Made by a program: the position numbers and the translations under genes
The notes under the pieces: model-generated
Database searches by the model: none
Told to the model about the DNA's origin: nothing
The model's input: the letters and a program-made list of their open reading frames with translations, nothing else
Shown: in pieces, positions 26,590 through 36,201 of the stretch
Numbering within the stretch: position 1 is the first letter of the stretch
Layout: every line of letters begins with the position of its first letter
Assembly (NCBI GenBank): GCA_964451365.1
Contig: CAYVIB010000019.1
Location: 30,388 to 94,387, forward strand
Source of the DNA: CAYVIB01 sp964451365
GTDB lineage: Bacteria > Pseudomonadota > Gammaproteobacteria > Pseudomonadales > Cellvibrionaceae
DNA: 64,000 bases
Direction of reading: 5' to 3'

Positions 26590-29500
26590 ATGAAGAAGCT
26601 CACTCAGTTTGCCGGCGCCTACCCGTTTTTTATTGCCGTGTTTCTCAATGCCTTTATCGACCTGGGGCACAAGATCGTTATCCAGAACACGGTGTTCAAG
26701 CTTTACGACGGCCCCTACCAGGTAACCCTGACCGCCATCGTCAATGCGCTGATACTGCTGCCCTTTATTCTGCTGCTGAGCCCGGCGGGCTTCCTGTCGG
26801 ACAAGTACCGCAAGACGGAGGTGATGCGGATGTCGGCCTGGGCGGCGGTCATCTGCTGTATCGGCATTACCGTGTTCTACCACCTGGGCTGGTTCTGGCC
26901 GGCATTTGCCATGACCTTCCTGCTGGCGGCGCAGTCAGCCATTTATTCCCCGGCAAAACTCGGTTTTATCAAGGAGTTCTTCGGCAAGAACCGGCTCGGT
27001 GAGGCCAACGGCGTGGTTTCCGCCCTGTCCATTACCGCCATTCTCGCGGGCATTTTCGCCTTTTCCATCGCCTTTGAATCCTGGTATCCCGGCGACGGTA
27101 AAACAGATGCGGAAATATTGAGGGCCATCGCGCCCATCGGTTGGCTCCTGATTCTCACCAGCGTTATTGAACTGGTGATGATGTACCGCCTGCCGAAACA
27201 GGAACCCACCGGTGTAACCGATCGTTTCCAATGGGGCAAGCTGGCTACCGGCCAGCTGATGTTGGAAGACCTTTCTCCCCTGGTGGAACGTAAAGTCATT
27301 CGCCTGGCAGTGACCGGCCTCGCCACCTTCTGGGCGGTGGGTCAGGTAATGCTCGCCGCATTTCCGGCGTTTATTAAAGGTGACCAGGGCGTGACCAATA
27401 CCATTGCGGTGCAGGGTATTCTCGCCTGCTCCGGTATCGGCATCGCGCTCGGTTCGTTTACCGCGGGGAAATATTCACGCGACCACATCGAAACCGGCTT
27501 GCTGCCCATCGGCGCGATAGGTATCGCCACTGGCCTGCTGGTACTTCCCCACCTCGGCTCCACCTGGTTGTCCGCTCTCGACTTTTTGTTTATCGGTTTT
27601 ATGGGCGGCATGTTTATCGTTCCGCTTAATGCATTAATCCAGTTCTTTGCCGATGAACGCAAACTCGGCAAAACCCTGGCGGCCAACAACTGGGTGCAGA
27701 ACGTTACCATGCTGACCTTCCTGCTGATTACCGTCGGCTTTTCGGTAATGGGCTGGAGCAGCAAGTCGCTGTTGCAGTTGATCGCCTGGGTCGCGGTTAT
27801 TGGCTGCTGTTACACCATTTACCAACTGCCGCAAAGTCTTACCCGTTTTATTCTCACCTACGTTATCTCGCGTCACTACCACATTAAAGTGCAGGGAATG
27901 AAAAATATTCCGTCGAAGGGCGGCGTATTGTTGCTGGGCAACCACGTGAGCTGGATCGACTGGGCTATTTTGCAGATCGCCAGTCCGCGCCCGGTGCGTT
28001 TTGTCATGATTAAAAACATCTATGAAAAATGGTACCTGAAATGGTTCTTTGACCTGTTCGGCTGTATTCCCATTGAGCAGGGACCAAAAAGCCGCAATGC
28101 ATTGGAAAAAGTGGCGGAGTATTTGGATAAGGGTGAAGTGGTTTGCCTGTTTCCCGAAGGCACCATCAGTCGCACCGGCCACCTGGCGGAATTTCGCAAG
28201 GGCTACGAGCGCGCCTGCGAACAGACAACGACGGATGTGGTGATTGTGCCTTTTTACCTGCGCGGTTTGTGGGGCAGCACATTTTCCCGCTCGTCCGACC
28301 GTTTAAAGAAATCCGGCTCGACGGGGCTGCGACGCGACCTGGTTATCGCCTTCGGCAAACCCATCGAGAAAAACACACCGGCGGATGTGCTGAAACGACG
28401 CGTGCTGGACCTGTCCATTTCCTCCTGGCAGGAATATGTGGAGGACCTGCCGACCATCGGCGCGCAGTGGATCGACTCGGTGAAAAAGCGCGGCCGCAGA
28501 CGAGCCATTGCCGACACTTTGGGTACCGAACTGACCGCAACGGCATCATTGGTGGGCGCGGCAATCCTTGCGCGACGCATCAAAAAGTTGAGCCCGGAAC
28601 AAAATATCGGTTTGCTGTTGCCCACCAGTGCCGGCGGCATGTTGTGCAATATGGCCAGCATGTTGTTGGGCAAAACGGTGGTCAACCTCAACTATACGGC
28701 GAGTGCCGGCGCGGTAACTTCCGCTATCGAACAGGCGGATATCAAAACCATTTACAGTTCCAGACGGTTTGAGAAAAAACTGCAGGGGAAAGGAATCGAT
28801 ACCGCGCCGTTCAAGGAAAATGCCCGGTTTGTTTACCTGGAGGACTTCAAGGAAAATACATCGCTTGCCGAAAAAATAATTACGCTGTTGTTCTGCAAAC
28901 TGTCCCCCGCCTCGCTGCTGAAAAGGTTTTACTGCGACAACCAGAGCAATAACGATACCGCCGCGATTCTTTTTTCCAGCGGAAGCGAAGGCAGTCCAAA
29001 GGGCGTGATGCTGAGTCACAAAAATATTATGGCCAACGTCAAACAGATTGCCGACGTGCTGAATATGGAAGAAAACGATGTGTTCATGGCAAACCTGCCG
29101 CTGTTCCACGCCTTCGGTTTAACAGTAACGCAGTTTATGCCGCTGCTTGAAGGCATCCCGGTGGTATGCCATCCGGACCCGACCGATGCCGCCGGCAACG
29201 CCAAGGCCATCGCGCAGTACCAGGCCACGGTGATGTTCGGCACCTCCAGTTTTTTGCGACTGTACATTAAAAACAACAAGGTTCATCCGCTGATGTTGAA
29301 CAGCCTGCGTCTGGTGGTTGCCGGCGCGGAAAAACTGCAGGATGAAATTCGCCGTGAGTTCAAACTGAAATTCAACAAGGATATATACGAAGGCTACGGT
29401 GCAACCGAAACCACGCCGGTGGCGAGTGTAAATTTGCCGGATCGCCTGAGCAGTCAGGACTGGAAAGTTCAAATTGGCCATAAAAATGGCTCTGTCGGCA

Positions 29501-30045
29501 TGCCGCTGCCCGGCAGCAGTTGCAAGGTCGTTGACCCGGAAACTTTTGAGGAATTGTCCACCGGTGAGTCCGGCATGATACTGATCGGCGGATGCCAGGT
29601 GATGCAGGGCTATTTGAAAAACCCGGAAAAAACCGGCGAAGCCATTCGCGAGCTCGATGGCATCCAGTGGTATATCACCGGCGACAAAGGCTGCATCGAC
29701 GTCGACGGCTTTTTGTTTATCCAGGACCGCTACTCCCGCTTTGCCAAAATCGGTGGCGAGATGGTTGGCCTGGGCACCGTGGAAGCGGCGATCAAAACCG
29801 CCATCGATGATCCGGAATTTGAAGTGGTGGCTGTGAACCTGCCGGACGAAAAGAAAGGCGAAAAAATTATTGTGCTTGCCAACCGCGAACTGGACGAAAC
29901 GCAGGTACGCGAGAAACTGGTCGAGCAGAATATTCCGCCGCTGGCATTTCCGGCAAAAACCGTTTTTGTCGGGGAGGTGCCGAAACTCGGTTCGGGCAAG
30001 ACGGACTTCGCCACATCGAAACGTATTGCGCAGGAAAATATATGA
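26590..30045 (+). CDS. Fused lysophospholipid transporter/acyltransferase/acyl-ACP synthetase (LplT-Aas type)
   Basis: 1,151 residues in three parts. Residues about 1-420 are a major-facilitator transporter like LplT. Residues about 435-640 are a PlsC-type acyltransferase with the catalytic NHVSWID (H-x4-D, near 450) and FPEGTISRTG (near 522). Residues about 660-1151 are an AMP-forming acyl-ACP/acyl-CoA synthetase with LFSSGSEGSPKGVMLSHKN near 793, YGATETTP and a late GKTDF lysine. In E. coli lplT and aas are two adjacent genes that import and re-acylate lysophospholipids at the inner membrane; here they are one polypeptide, a fusion known in other proteobacteria. AGGAT precedes the ATG. It overlaps the next gene by four bases (ATGA). 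Confidence 0.92.
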   Translation: MKKLTQFAGAYPFFIAVFLNAFIDLGHKIVIQNTVFKLYDGPYQVTLTAIVNALILLPFILLLSPAGFLSDKYRKTEVMRMSAWAAVICCIGITVFYHLGWFWPAFAMTFLLAAQSAIYSPAKLGFIKEFFGKNRLGEANGVVSALSITAILAGIFAFSIAFESWYPGDGKTDAEILRAIAPIGWLLILTSVIELVMMYRLPKQEPTGVTDRFQWGKLATGQLMLEDLSPLVERKVIRLAVTGLATFWAVGQVMLAAFPAFIKGDQGVTNTIAVQGILACSGIGIALGSFTAGKYSRDHIETGLLPIGAIGIATGLLVLPHLGSTWLSALDFLFIGFMGGMFIVPLNALIQFFADERKLGKTLAANNWVQNVTMLTFLLITVGFSVMGWSSKSLLQLIAWVAVIGCCYTIYQLPQSLTRFILTYVISRHYHIKVQGMKNIPSKGGVLLLGNHVSWIDWAILQIASPRPVRFVMIKNIYEKWYLKWFFDLFGCIPIEQGPKSRNALEKVAEYLDKGEVVCLFPEGTISRTGHLAEFRKGYERACEQTTTDVVIVPFYLRGLWGSTFSRSSDRLKKSGSTGLRRDLVIAFGKPIEKNTPADVLKRRVLDLSISSWQEYVEDLPTIGAQWIDSVKKRGRRRAIADTLGTELTATASLVGAAILARRIKKLSPEQNIGLLLPTSAGGMLCNMASMLLGKTVVNLNYTASAGAVTSAIEQADIKTIYSSRRFEKKLQGKGIDTAPFKENARFVYLEDFKENTSLAEKIITLLFCKLSPASLLKRFYCDNQSNNDTAAILFSSGSEGSPKGVMLSHKNIMANVKQIADVLNMEENDVFMANLPLFHAFGLTVTQFMPLLEGIPVVCHPDPTDAAGNAKAIAQYQATVMFGTSSFLRLYIKNNKVHPLMLNSLRLVVAGAEKLQDEIRREFKLKFNKDIYEGYGATETTPVASVNLPDRLSSQDWKVQIGHKNGSVGMPLPGSSCKVVDPETFEELSTGESGMILIGGCQVMQGYLKNPEKTGEAIRELDGIQWYITGDKGCIDVDGFLFIQDRYSRFAKIGGEMVGLGTVEAAIKTAIDDPEFEVVAVNLPDEKKGEKIIVLANRELDETQVREKLVEQNIPPLAFPAKTVFVGEVPKLGSGKTDFATSKRIAQENI

Positions 30046-30746
30046 AATCGTTAACGTTAACGCTTGCTGCCTTCCTCCTGTTGTTGCCAGCCGCGCACGC
30101 TGATGAGTGCGTTATTTTATTGCACGGCCTGGCGCGCGGCAGCGATTCGATGAATAAAATGGAGAAGAAATTAAATAAATACTACAGGGTGGTTAATTAC
30201 GATTACCCGTCAACGCGGGAGGATATTGCCACTCTGGCTGAAACGGCCATTCCCGAAGCAGTAGAAAAGTGTGGCGATACAGAAAGCATTCTTTTCGTCA
30301 CCCATTCGATGGGTGGAATTCTGGTACGACAATACCTGAGCAATCACACAATCGAGAACCTGGGAAGAGTGGTTATGCTTGGTCCGCCGAATCACGGCAG
30401 CGAAATAGTCGACAAACTGGGAGAGGTGCCCGGCTTTGAAATGATTAACGGCGAAGCTGGAAAGCAGTTGAGCACGTCATCCCGGAGCGTGCCCAACACG
30501 CTCGGCCCGGTTGGCTTCGATCTTGGCGTGATAGCCGGCAAGGCCAGCTTCAACCCTATTTATTCGGCGATGCTTCCCGGCGATGATGACGGCAAGGTTT
30601 CGACAGAAAGTACGATGGTTGAAGGTATGAACGATCATATTGAACTGCCGGCGTCTCATACATTTATGATGAGAAACCCGGAAGTGATCGCACAGGCATT
30701 GTTCTATCTGAAATATGGAAGATTTGATCGATCGGATCGTAAATAG
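30042..30746 (+). CDS. Secreted alpha/beta hydrolase (lipase/esterase-like)
   Basis: 234 residues with a signal peptide (cleavage after AAHA, about residue 20). VILLHGLARGS gives the oxyanion region, and FVTHSMGGILVRQYL near residue 85 is the nucleophile elbow of a triacylglycerol-lipase-like fold, with threonine in place of the usual first glycine. A GDDDGKVS acid and a later histidine (NDHIELPASHTF) complete a plausible triad. Its ATG overlaps the stop of the LplT-Aas fusion (ATGA), so translation is coupled; a periplasmic lipase could supply lysophospholipid or fatty acid to that enzyme. The link is inferred from layout. Confidence 0.85.
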   Translation: MKSLTLTLAAFLLLLPAAHADECVILLHGLARGSDSMNKMEKKLNKYYRVVNYDYPSTREDIATLAETAIPEAVEKCGDTESILFVTHSMGGILVRQYLSNHTIENLGRVVMLGPPNHGSEIVDKLGEVPGFEMINGEAGKQLSTSSRSVPNTLGPVGFDLGVIAGKASFNPIYSAMLPGDDDGKVSTESTMVEGMNDHIELPASHTFMMRNPEVIAQALFYLKYGRFDRSDRK

Positions 30747-30994
30747 GCGCTTTCACCTTCCGACGCAGAAAAACCAAAATAATATTGCGCGCCATTCTCG
30801 TCGTACCGGATAGCCCGATGTGCCTTTTTAGTACCGGAACCGCCATAAAACACACGAAGTCCAAAAATTTAAATCTAAAAACCCGTTACAACAAAACCGT
30901 TAAAACAATTAAACTCTCTCCGCAGCCTGCCAGACATTTGCCGCGCAAGTCTATACAGGCACATAAACATAAGAAAAAGAAGGAGACTAATAAT

Positions 30995-31489
30995 ATGCCT
31001 AAAACGTTGCGAAAATTCGTTAACAGACGTAACAAGACCTACCACGGAATGAGAATATCCGAGGTCAATAATCAGGATAAAGCCGCGAGTTACCTTCTGG
31101 CGATGAACTATTCCGGAAGAACGTCACAGACGAAAGTCTCACAATCGCTTATTCAAATGGATTGTGTCGCGGTAGCGGTGGTTAACAATGAATGGTTGAT
31201 TGCATCGAACTCGCAAAGGCTCACGGACGATGATGTGCAGGCACTCGCGGATGAGTTGGGTACACAAATAACCTACGCCCTGGTAAAGCGGGGCTCGGGA
31301 TACATGCACGCGGAGATGCAGGTGGCGGAAGAGATAAAAGCGTCCGGTTACGATTTGGACGGGGTCTATATCGGCGTCTCCAAACCTTGCTGCCTTGATT
31401 GCAAGACTGTTCTCGATACGCACGGAATGAGATATATCCATTATCACGACTCCACGGTTGTAAACTGGGAAGCGCCAGACTTGTCCTGA
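30995..31489 (+). CDS. Free-standing cytidine-deaminase-superfamily protein
   Basis: 164 residues from the ATG at 30995, which has AGGAG 9 bp upstream; upstream in-frame residues have no support. Residues about 105-110 read HAEMQV and residues about 128-136 read SKPCCLDCK: an H-A-E followed by a Pro-Cys-x-x-x-Cys cluster, the zinc-binding and proton-shuttle pattern of the deaminase superfamily. The order of elements and the IGVSKPCC stretch recall the toxin-type or nucleic-acid-editing deaminase clades more than housekeeping cytidine deaminase or guanine deaminase. It has no signal peptide and no immunity-like partner; a strong terminator ends the gene. Assignment to a named clade is not possible by eye. 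Confidence 0.72.
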   Translation: MPKTLRKFVNRRNKTYHGMRISEVNNQDKAASYLLAMNYSGRTSQTKVSQSLIQMDCVAVAVVNNEWLIASNSQRLTDDDVQALADELGTQITYALVKRGSGYMHAEMQVAEEIKASGYDLDGVYIGVSKPCCLDCKTVLDTHGMRYIHYHDSTVVNWEAPDLS

Positions 31490-31526
31490 CGAACAAATGC
31501 CGCATAATCCGGACAAACCAAAACAA

Positions 31527-31553
31527 CAAACCCGGCAACAGCCGGGTTTGTTT
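31527..31553. terminator. Bidirectional rho-independent terminator
   Basis: A perfect 10-bp stem CAAACCCGGC/GCCGGGTTTG with a 4-base AACA loop, with T-rich sequence following on both strands. It separates the convergent deaminase gene and the large secreted-protein gene. Confidence 0.85.
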
Positions 31554-31573
31554 GTGCAGGTTGAATTAACAAG

Positions 31574-33334
31574 CTATTTTTGCGGAACAATTGTAATATT
31601 TGTCGGCGCCATAATTCGGGCTAACCCACACCTCGGCGCCTTGCCTCGAATTTCCTCCCAGTTGGCTTCAACCTGGTCCGATACATAACCGCCGGAACCA
31701 AGTTGTGTGCCGTGGCTTTCCGGAAACCGCCCGTTCTGGCCGGGACCGTTTTTAATACACTGGCTCGGGTTTGACGGATCGGGGCCCCAGGTGGCTTCGC
31801 CGGTATTGTTGAGGCCGTAATACTTACACCCTTCCAATCTATACGCATCGCAGGTTTCCGGGTTTTCACGCGGGTCGGGCGGCGCGCAGGGATCGTTTGC
31901 CGTTTGTATCCCGGTCGAATGCACACGATCGACATACTCGACAAGCTCGGGGAAATTTACGATTTCGCACATCCTGGGAATCAAAAACATCGATGCCACC
32001 AGCGCCCGTTGCGGCCCGATGGAAACGGACATGTAGCTGGTGCCGGGTTCGTTGGGAGGGCCATCGATATAGCCATACGGATCACGGAAGGTTTTCTTGC
32101 CTACGTTCGGATTGCAAGTGCCTCTGGCGCCATCAAAGCATTGGGAATCGAGCAGATCACTCCAATAACTATTGATATTTGTGTCTGTCAAATTGTCGAA
32201 CCCATCGCCCCATACAGGGCCATTGGGGCCTTTATTTACCTGCTCGAGTTCATGCGGACCCGCGTAATTTTCCAGGCCGAGCGTGGTGACGCTTGTTTTT
32301 TTCAGGTTGTTGGCATAAACGGGATCCCGGGCCAAGGCGGCAAACAGCACCGCCGGCGGAAAGCGGCCCAAGTGCTGGCCCGCGCCGGCCCCCCAGGAAC
32401 GCACCTGCTGATTGCCATCATAAGCAGCAAAGTACAAATCCTTACCGTAAGTCAGCATGGCGGCAATGGCAGCGCGTTTTTCTTCCTCACTGCTCTCGCT
32501 GGACAGCATCACCATCAGGTCGTCGTGCCAGGAGCGCGCCACCCCGGCCGCGTAATCATCCACAAGCAGATCCGCCCTGAAGGCGCGCCCACCTTCCGAA
32601 AACGCTATCCCGCTGTCGTCCGGCATGGCAAGCACTTCCGTACTGTGAGACCACCGCTGTCGAATCTGCTCGAAATTGCTCGCGCCCGCGAGAAAGCTCT
32701 TCTTCGGAAGCTTGTTAAGATCGAAGTCGGACAGCGAAAGCAGTTCTTTTTCAGCCTCGTCGATGCTCGGCCGCAAAATATCCGCGCCGGCGTTCGGCGG
32801 TACGCTGTCCAATACAGTCACCACATGATAGGCATCGACACAGTTGCCTTCGATCGCCTTGGTTCCACAAACACCGTGAGCGGATTCATTTTTTTGAATC
32901 GCCGCAACCAGGGAGGTGGACTTGCTGAATGTTTTCGGCAAGTCCGCCAGTATATTTTCCGCCGCGTTATAGTTGCCGTAGTCGCTGGCGCCAATCAGCC
33001 CCATCGATTCAACCTGCGGATTTTCATCCACGCTGGTGGACGCGCCACCGGAACCCTGAACACGAGTGACTGTAACATCCGAGCTGCCGCTACGCGGTGC
33101 AATCCAGTAATCCCCGTTGGCGAACTGACCACAATAGGCTTCACTTCCCCCTGAATTAAAATCCCAGCTGAAACCGACGGTGTGCTCACCTTCCACTTCC
33201 ACCGAAATATTGGTTCCGGTACAGGGGCTGCCGGCATCGGTTGACCCGCAATCACAGTCAGCAAAAGCGGAGCTGGAAAAATAAAATAAGCCTGAAGACA
33301 AAGCCAGGAGGAAAGTTTTCTTGAAAAATCTCAC
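31574..33334 (-). CDS. Large secreted protein of unknown function
   Basis: About 586 residues from the GTG at 33334, chosen because it begins a standard signal peptide (VRFFKKTFLLALSS, ending SSAFA); a TTG further upstream would bury it. The mature protein starts with a cysteine-rich, beta-type N-terminal segment (DCDCGSTDAGSPC), followed by a predicted helical middle part (residues about 150-400) and a C-terminal part with six or more cysteines. No catalytic motif is recognisable. It is probably extracellular or periplasmic with disulfide bonds. It is a single gene. Confidence 0.75.
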   Translation of the reverse strand: MRFFKKTFLLALSSGLFYFSSSAFADCDCGSTDAGSPCTGTNISVEVEGEHTVGFSWDFNSGGSEAYCGQFANGDYWIAPRSGSSDVTVTRVQGSGGASTSVDENPQVESMGLIGASDYGNYNAAENILADLPKTFSKSTSLVAAIQKNESAHGVCGTKAIEGNCVDAYHVVTVLDSVPPNAGADILRPSIDEAEKELLSLSDFDLNKLPKKSFLAGASNFEQIRQRWSHSTEVLAMPDDSGIAFSEGGRAFRADLLVDDYAAGVARSWHDDLMVMLSSESSEEEKRAAIAAMLTYGKDLYFAAYDGNQQVRSWGAGAGQHLGRFPPAVLFAALARDPVYANNLKKTSVTTLGLENYAGPHELEQVNKGPNGPVWGDGFDNLTDTNINSYWSDLLDSQCFDGARGTCNPNVGKKTFRDPYGYIDGPPNEPGTSYMSVSIGPQRALVASMFLIPRMCEIVNFPELVEYVDRVHSTGIQTANDPCAPPDPRENPETCDAYRLEGCKYYGLNNTGEATWGPDPSNPSQCIKNGPGQNGRFPESHGTQLGSGGYVSDQVEANWEEIRGKAPRCGLARIMAPTNITIVPQK

Positions 33335-33682
33335 GTTATTTACCACCGGGAAACTATCGAAAATGCTAATGAGGGATGACGCCGACAAGGCTTCGATGTC
33401 ATGTTAAAAGAATTGCTTACCAACATATTTCCTTACCCTTTACCTCGCTTTACCTGATCATTGGTTACGTTGGTAGATGTTGAAGGCTACGATGCCTGTT
33501 AAATGAGCAGCTAACGCTATGGCCTTCCTCGCCAGATTAGTAAAGTTGGCGGGAGAATAGTTCCTCCACGTTTTTACGAAATAGTGCGGAATTAACCACA
33601 AAACAATACCGCTGTTATCCAAACATTCAACACATCGCATGCAAATTTTTCCCAACCGGGTAGGCTACGCCAGTAACAGTGG
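33335..33682. other. Non-coding stretch
   Basis: This 348-bp stretch between two minus-strand genes shows no convincing gene, hairpin or promoter pair. A short minus-strand reading frame at 33458-33655 has no ribosome-binding site and no recognisable domain. Confidence 0.5.
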
Positions 33683-34507
33683 TTATTTATTATTCTTATC
33701 CTTTATTGCCTCCGTCCATCTGGCTGTATCCTGTGCGGACATTTTGCCGTATGGCCTCAGGCGCGCATCGTGGTAGCCCTGTGGGCCTATATCATTCAGG
33801 TACTGCTCGCGCGACAACAATGTTCCACCGCAAATGTTGCTGTTTGGCGATGGCCTGTCGAGCTCCTCCTTCATTCGATTGAGCAGGTCATTCATTACCC
33901 AGGCAGGAATTACATCCCGATGCGCGGGGTAAACAAAACCGAACAGCGTCAGGTGGCTGAGAAGAAGCCGCCAGTGAGAGTCAAAACGGGCGAGTAGCCG
34001 CCGCCAATCCAGTTGCCGGCCTCGCGCCAGGATTAAATGCGCGATGTCGGCACCGTCAAAACGTTCCCGTTCCATGATATACGCCTTGGACCAGATTATT
34101 TCCTCCGCCGGGCAGATTCTGGTCCGCACGCCGAATGTCTCCGCCGACACGGCATGATCCATCCAGGCTTGATCCACTTCAGCAACTCCATTTCCCGAAC
34201 TGAACACCAGGTCGATAAAAACACCGTTGGAACGCACCTTCGCCAGCCAATGGGGATGGGTGAGTTCAATCGCATAGCCGGCCTTCGCAAGCTCTTCGCT
34301 AATGCGGTTGAAGTCAGAGCGCGCAATAAAAATATCAAAGTCCTCGGTGTGCCGATTGAGTGTCGTGTAATAATTTAACGCATAGGCTCCACCGACCACA
34401 TACGGCAGGGAAGCGTTATTTAATATATGAAGAACGTCACGATAAAATGCCAATGTGTCCGCTGGAATGTCATTGTTACATGGCGGCGTTACTGCTAATG
34501 GTCGCAT
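33683..34507 (-). CDS. Nucleotidyltransferase-fold protein
   Basis: 274 residues. The N-terminal third has YVVGGAYALNYYTTLNRHTEDFDIFIAR, the glycine pair and D-x-D metal ligands of a polymerase-beta-type nucleotidyltransferase of the MNT/AbiEii-like group, and a third acidic ligand is likely in NGVFIDLVFS. The C-terminal half is helical. GGAA lies 8 bp before the ATG. It is divergent from a metallophosphoesterase gene. The substrate is unknown and a toxin role is possible but not shown. Confidence 0.75.
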   Translation of the reverse strand: MRPLAVTPPCNNDIPADTLAFYRDVLHILNNASLPYVVGGAYALNYYTTLNRHTEDFDIFIARSDFNRISEELAKAGYAIELTHPHWLAKVRSNGVFIDLVFSSGNGVAEVDQAWMDHAVSAETFGVRTRICPAEEIIWSKAYIMERERFDGADIAHLILARGRQLDWRRLLARFDSHWRLLLSHLTLFGFVYPAHRDVIPAWVMNDLLNRMKEELDRPSPNSNICGGTLLSREQYLNDIGPQGYHDARLRPYGKMSAQDTARWTEAIKDKNNK

Positions 34508-34713
34508 GTGTTAATTCCATAAGCATAAAAGCAGGAATCAGCAAAACCTGTGCCATTCGGCTTTTTTGCCCGCGGCCATTGGTACAGGTATTGCTTGGTT
34601 ACTATTTAAGTACGTGAATTAGGGTCTGTCGCTAAAAGGTCGTTTAGTAGTGTGCGTCTCGCAACGGTGCGAAGCATTTCGCCCGAAAATTTACAATATC
34701 GACGAGAGGGTTT

Positions 34714-35472
34714 ATGGCAGCATCACGGGATACCGTCCGGGTAGCGGCAGTGGGTGATCTTCACTGCACAAAATCATGTGGTGGAAGATTTCGCCAGCTT
34801 TTCTCCCAAGCCGCGGAAGCCGCGGATATACTTTTGTTGTGCGGGGACCTCACCGACTATGGCACACCCGAAGAAGCGCACATTCTTGCCGGGGAACTAT
34901 CCGTGGCAAAAATGCCTGTTGTCGCCGTATTGGGTAATCACGATTATGAATCCGGCCAAGCCGACGAAGTCAAAGCCATTCTTGGCGAGGCGGGCGTTCA
35001 AATTCTCGATGGCGATGCCTGTGAAGTTAAAGGCATCGGCATCGCCGGCGCAAAAGGGTTTGCAGGCGGCTACGGCCGCCACGATCTGGGCCCCTGGGGC
35101 GAAATGGCTATCAAGGCGTTTGTCAACGAAGCCTTGCAGGAGGCCCTGAAACTGGAGACCGCCCTCGCCAAACTGCGTACATCGAAACGAATTGCACTTT
35201 TGCATTACTCGCCGATCAAGGATACGGTGCAGGGAGAACCACCGGAAATATATTGTTTTCTTGGCACAAGCAGGCTTGAGGATCCTCTTATTCACTATCC
35301 CGCCGATGTGGTTTTTCACGGCCATGCACATCGCGGTTATCCCGAAGGCAAAACTGTAAACGGCACACCGGTTTACAACGTTGCCAAACCACTCCTGCAG
35401 CGAACTTATCCGGACAAGCCACCGTTTCGGATAATGGAGTTTTCCCTCGGCGCCGATACCAATCAGGCATAG
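34714..35472 (+). CDS. Calcineurin-like metallophosphoesterase
   Basis: 252 residues with the complete metal-binding series of the family in order: GDLHC, LLCGDLTDYG, LGNHDYE, LHYSP and HGHAHRG, the last near residue 208. A GAGAGGG ribosome-binding site directly precedes the ATG. No signal peptide. The family hydrolyses phosphomonoesters, phosphodiesters or nucleotides and the substrate cannot be predicted. It is divergent from the nucleotidyltransferase gene. Confidence 0.9.
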   Translation: MAASRDTVRVAAVGDLHCTKSCGGRFRQLFSQAAEAADILLLCGDLTDYGTPEEAHILAGELSVAKMPVVAVLGNHDYESGQADEVKAILGEAGVQILDGDACEVKGIGIAGAKGFAGGYGRHDLGPWGEMAIKAFVNEALQEALKLETALAKLRTSKRIALLHYSPIKDTVQGEPPEIYCFLGTSRLEDPLIHYPADVVFHGHAHRGYPEGKTVNGTPVYNVAKPLLQRTYPDKPPFRIMEFSLGADTNQA

Positions 35473-35820
35473 TCGACAGGCATTCAAAATGAATTTCGGC
35501 TTTAAACACAACATCACCCGTAACTCGTCCCGCCAATTAACCAACAAGCACGCTTTTTAACAGTGAACTGGCTTTATCGGAAATCAACCTGTTTTAAGAA
35601 GCCCGTGTTCTTTTCTTGTTGGACTTGGCGGCGTATGACCGTTATCGTTAACCAGCCGGGCTCGCATCAGGCTCTCAAGTATTTAAACGCGAGCCCGGTT
35701 AACTTGAGCCAAATGTCCATGCCTGGCCTGGCAGACTTGTCGAAAAACAACTTTCAACCGGCTCTTTCCTGCTGGAAAAAGACTCCCGCTTTTTCAGCCC
35801 GCAAAAAGTTCTACAGCCTG
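35473..35820. other. Non-coding stretch with a strong hairpin
   Basis: A perfect 10-bp stem (CCGGGCTCGC at 35656 and GCGAGCCCGG at 35689) with a 23-base loop, flanked by matching TTAACC/GGTTAA, dominates this 348-bp stretch between convergent genes. The plus-strand frame through it has no ribosome-binding site and overlaps a better minus-strand gene. Confidence 0.55.
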
Positions 35821-36030
35821 CTAATCCGCGCCGATAGCCTGGCTTTGCGCGACCATCATCAGCACTTCCCGAATGTCATCGCGAATGGCGTCGTGCTGGC
35901 TATCCAATCGATCCAGATGATCGCGAATCGCCGCCAGTTCCGTCTGTCGCCGCTCAGCGGCAACCATTGACTTAATCTCCTGGATAAGTGAAAGAATATG
36001 TTGAATTTGTGAATCAGCATGTTGAGTCAT
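35821..36030 (-). CDS. Small helical protein of unknown function
   Basis: 69 residues from the ATG at 36030, which has AGGAG 8 bp upstream. The sequence is almost entirely charged and helical (heptads such as LAAIRDHLDRLDSQHDAI), so a short coiled coil is likely. No signal peptide and no known domain. It follows the alanine/serine-rich gene on the same strand by about 170 bp. Confidence 0.6.
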   Translation of the reverse strand: MTQHADSQIQHILSLIQEIKSMVAAERRQTELAAIRDHLDRLDSQHDAIRDDIREVLMMVAQSQAIGAD

Positions 36031-36201
36031 AATGTGTCTCCTCATCTTTGGATGTGTTTGTCGGTAACTTGACAGTCATAACCGGCACTGAATGTATTGT
36101 TGCCGGTTTGTGTTGCGGTGCATAAGCGCACCGCCATTGGCCATGGGCCAATCTGGAATCCGTAAAGCCGCGAAAGACAGCTATGCGGAACTTACATTTA
36201 C

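Noticed and set aside
33458..33655. A 65-residue minus-strand frame in the intergenic gap
   Set aside because: No ribosome-binding site, no known domain, and it lies among repeats of stop-free sequence with no support.
35563..35970. A 135-residue plus-strand frame after the metallophosphoesterase gene
   Set aside because: It has no ribosome-binding site, covers the strong hairpin at 35656, and overlaps the better supported minus-strand gene at 35821-36030.
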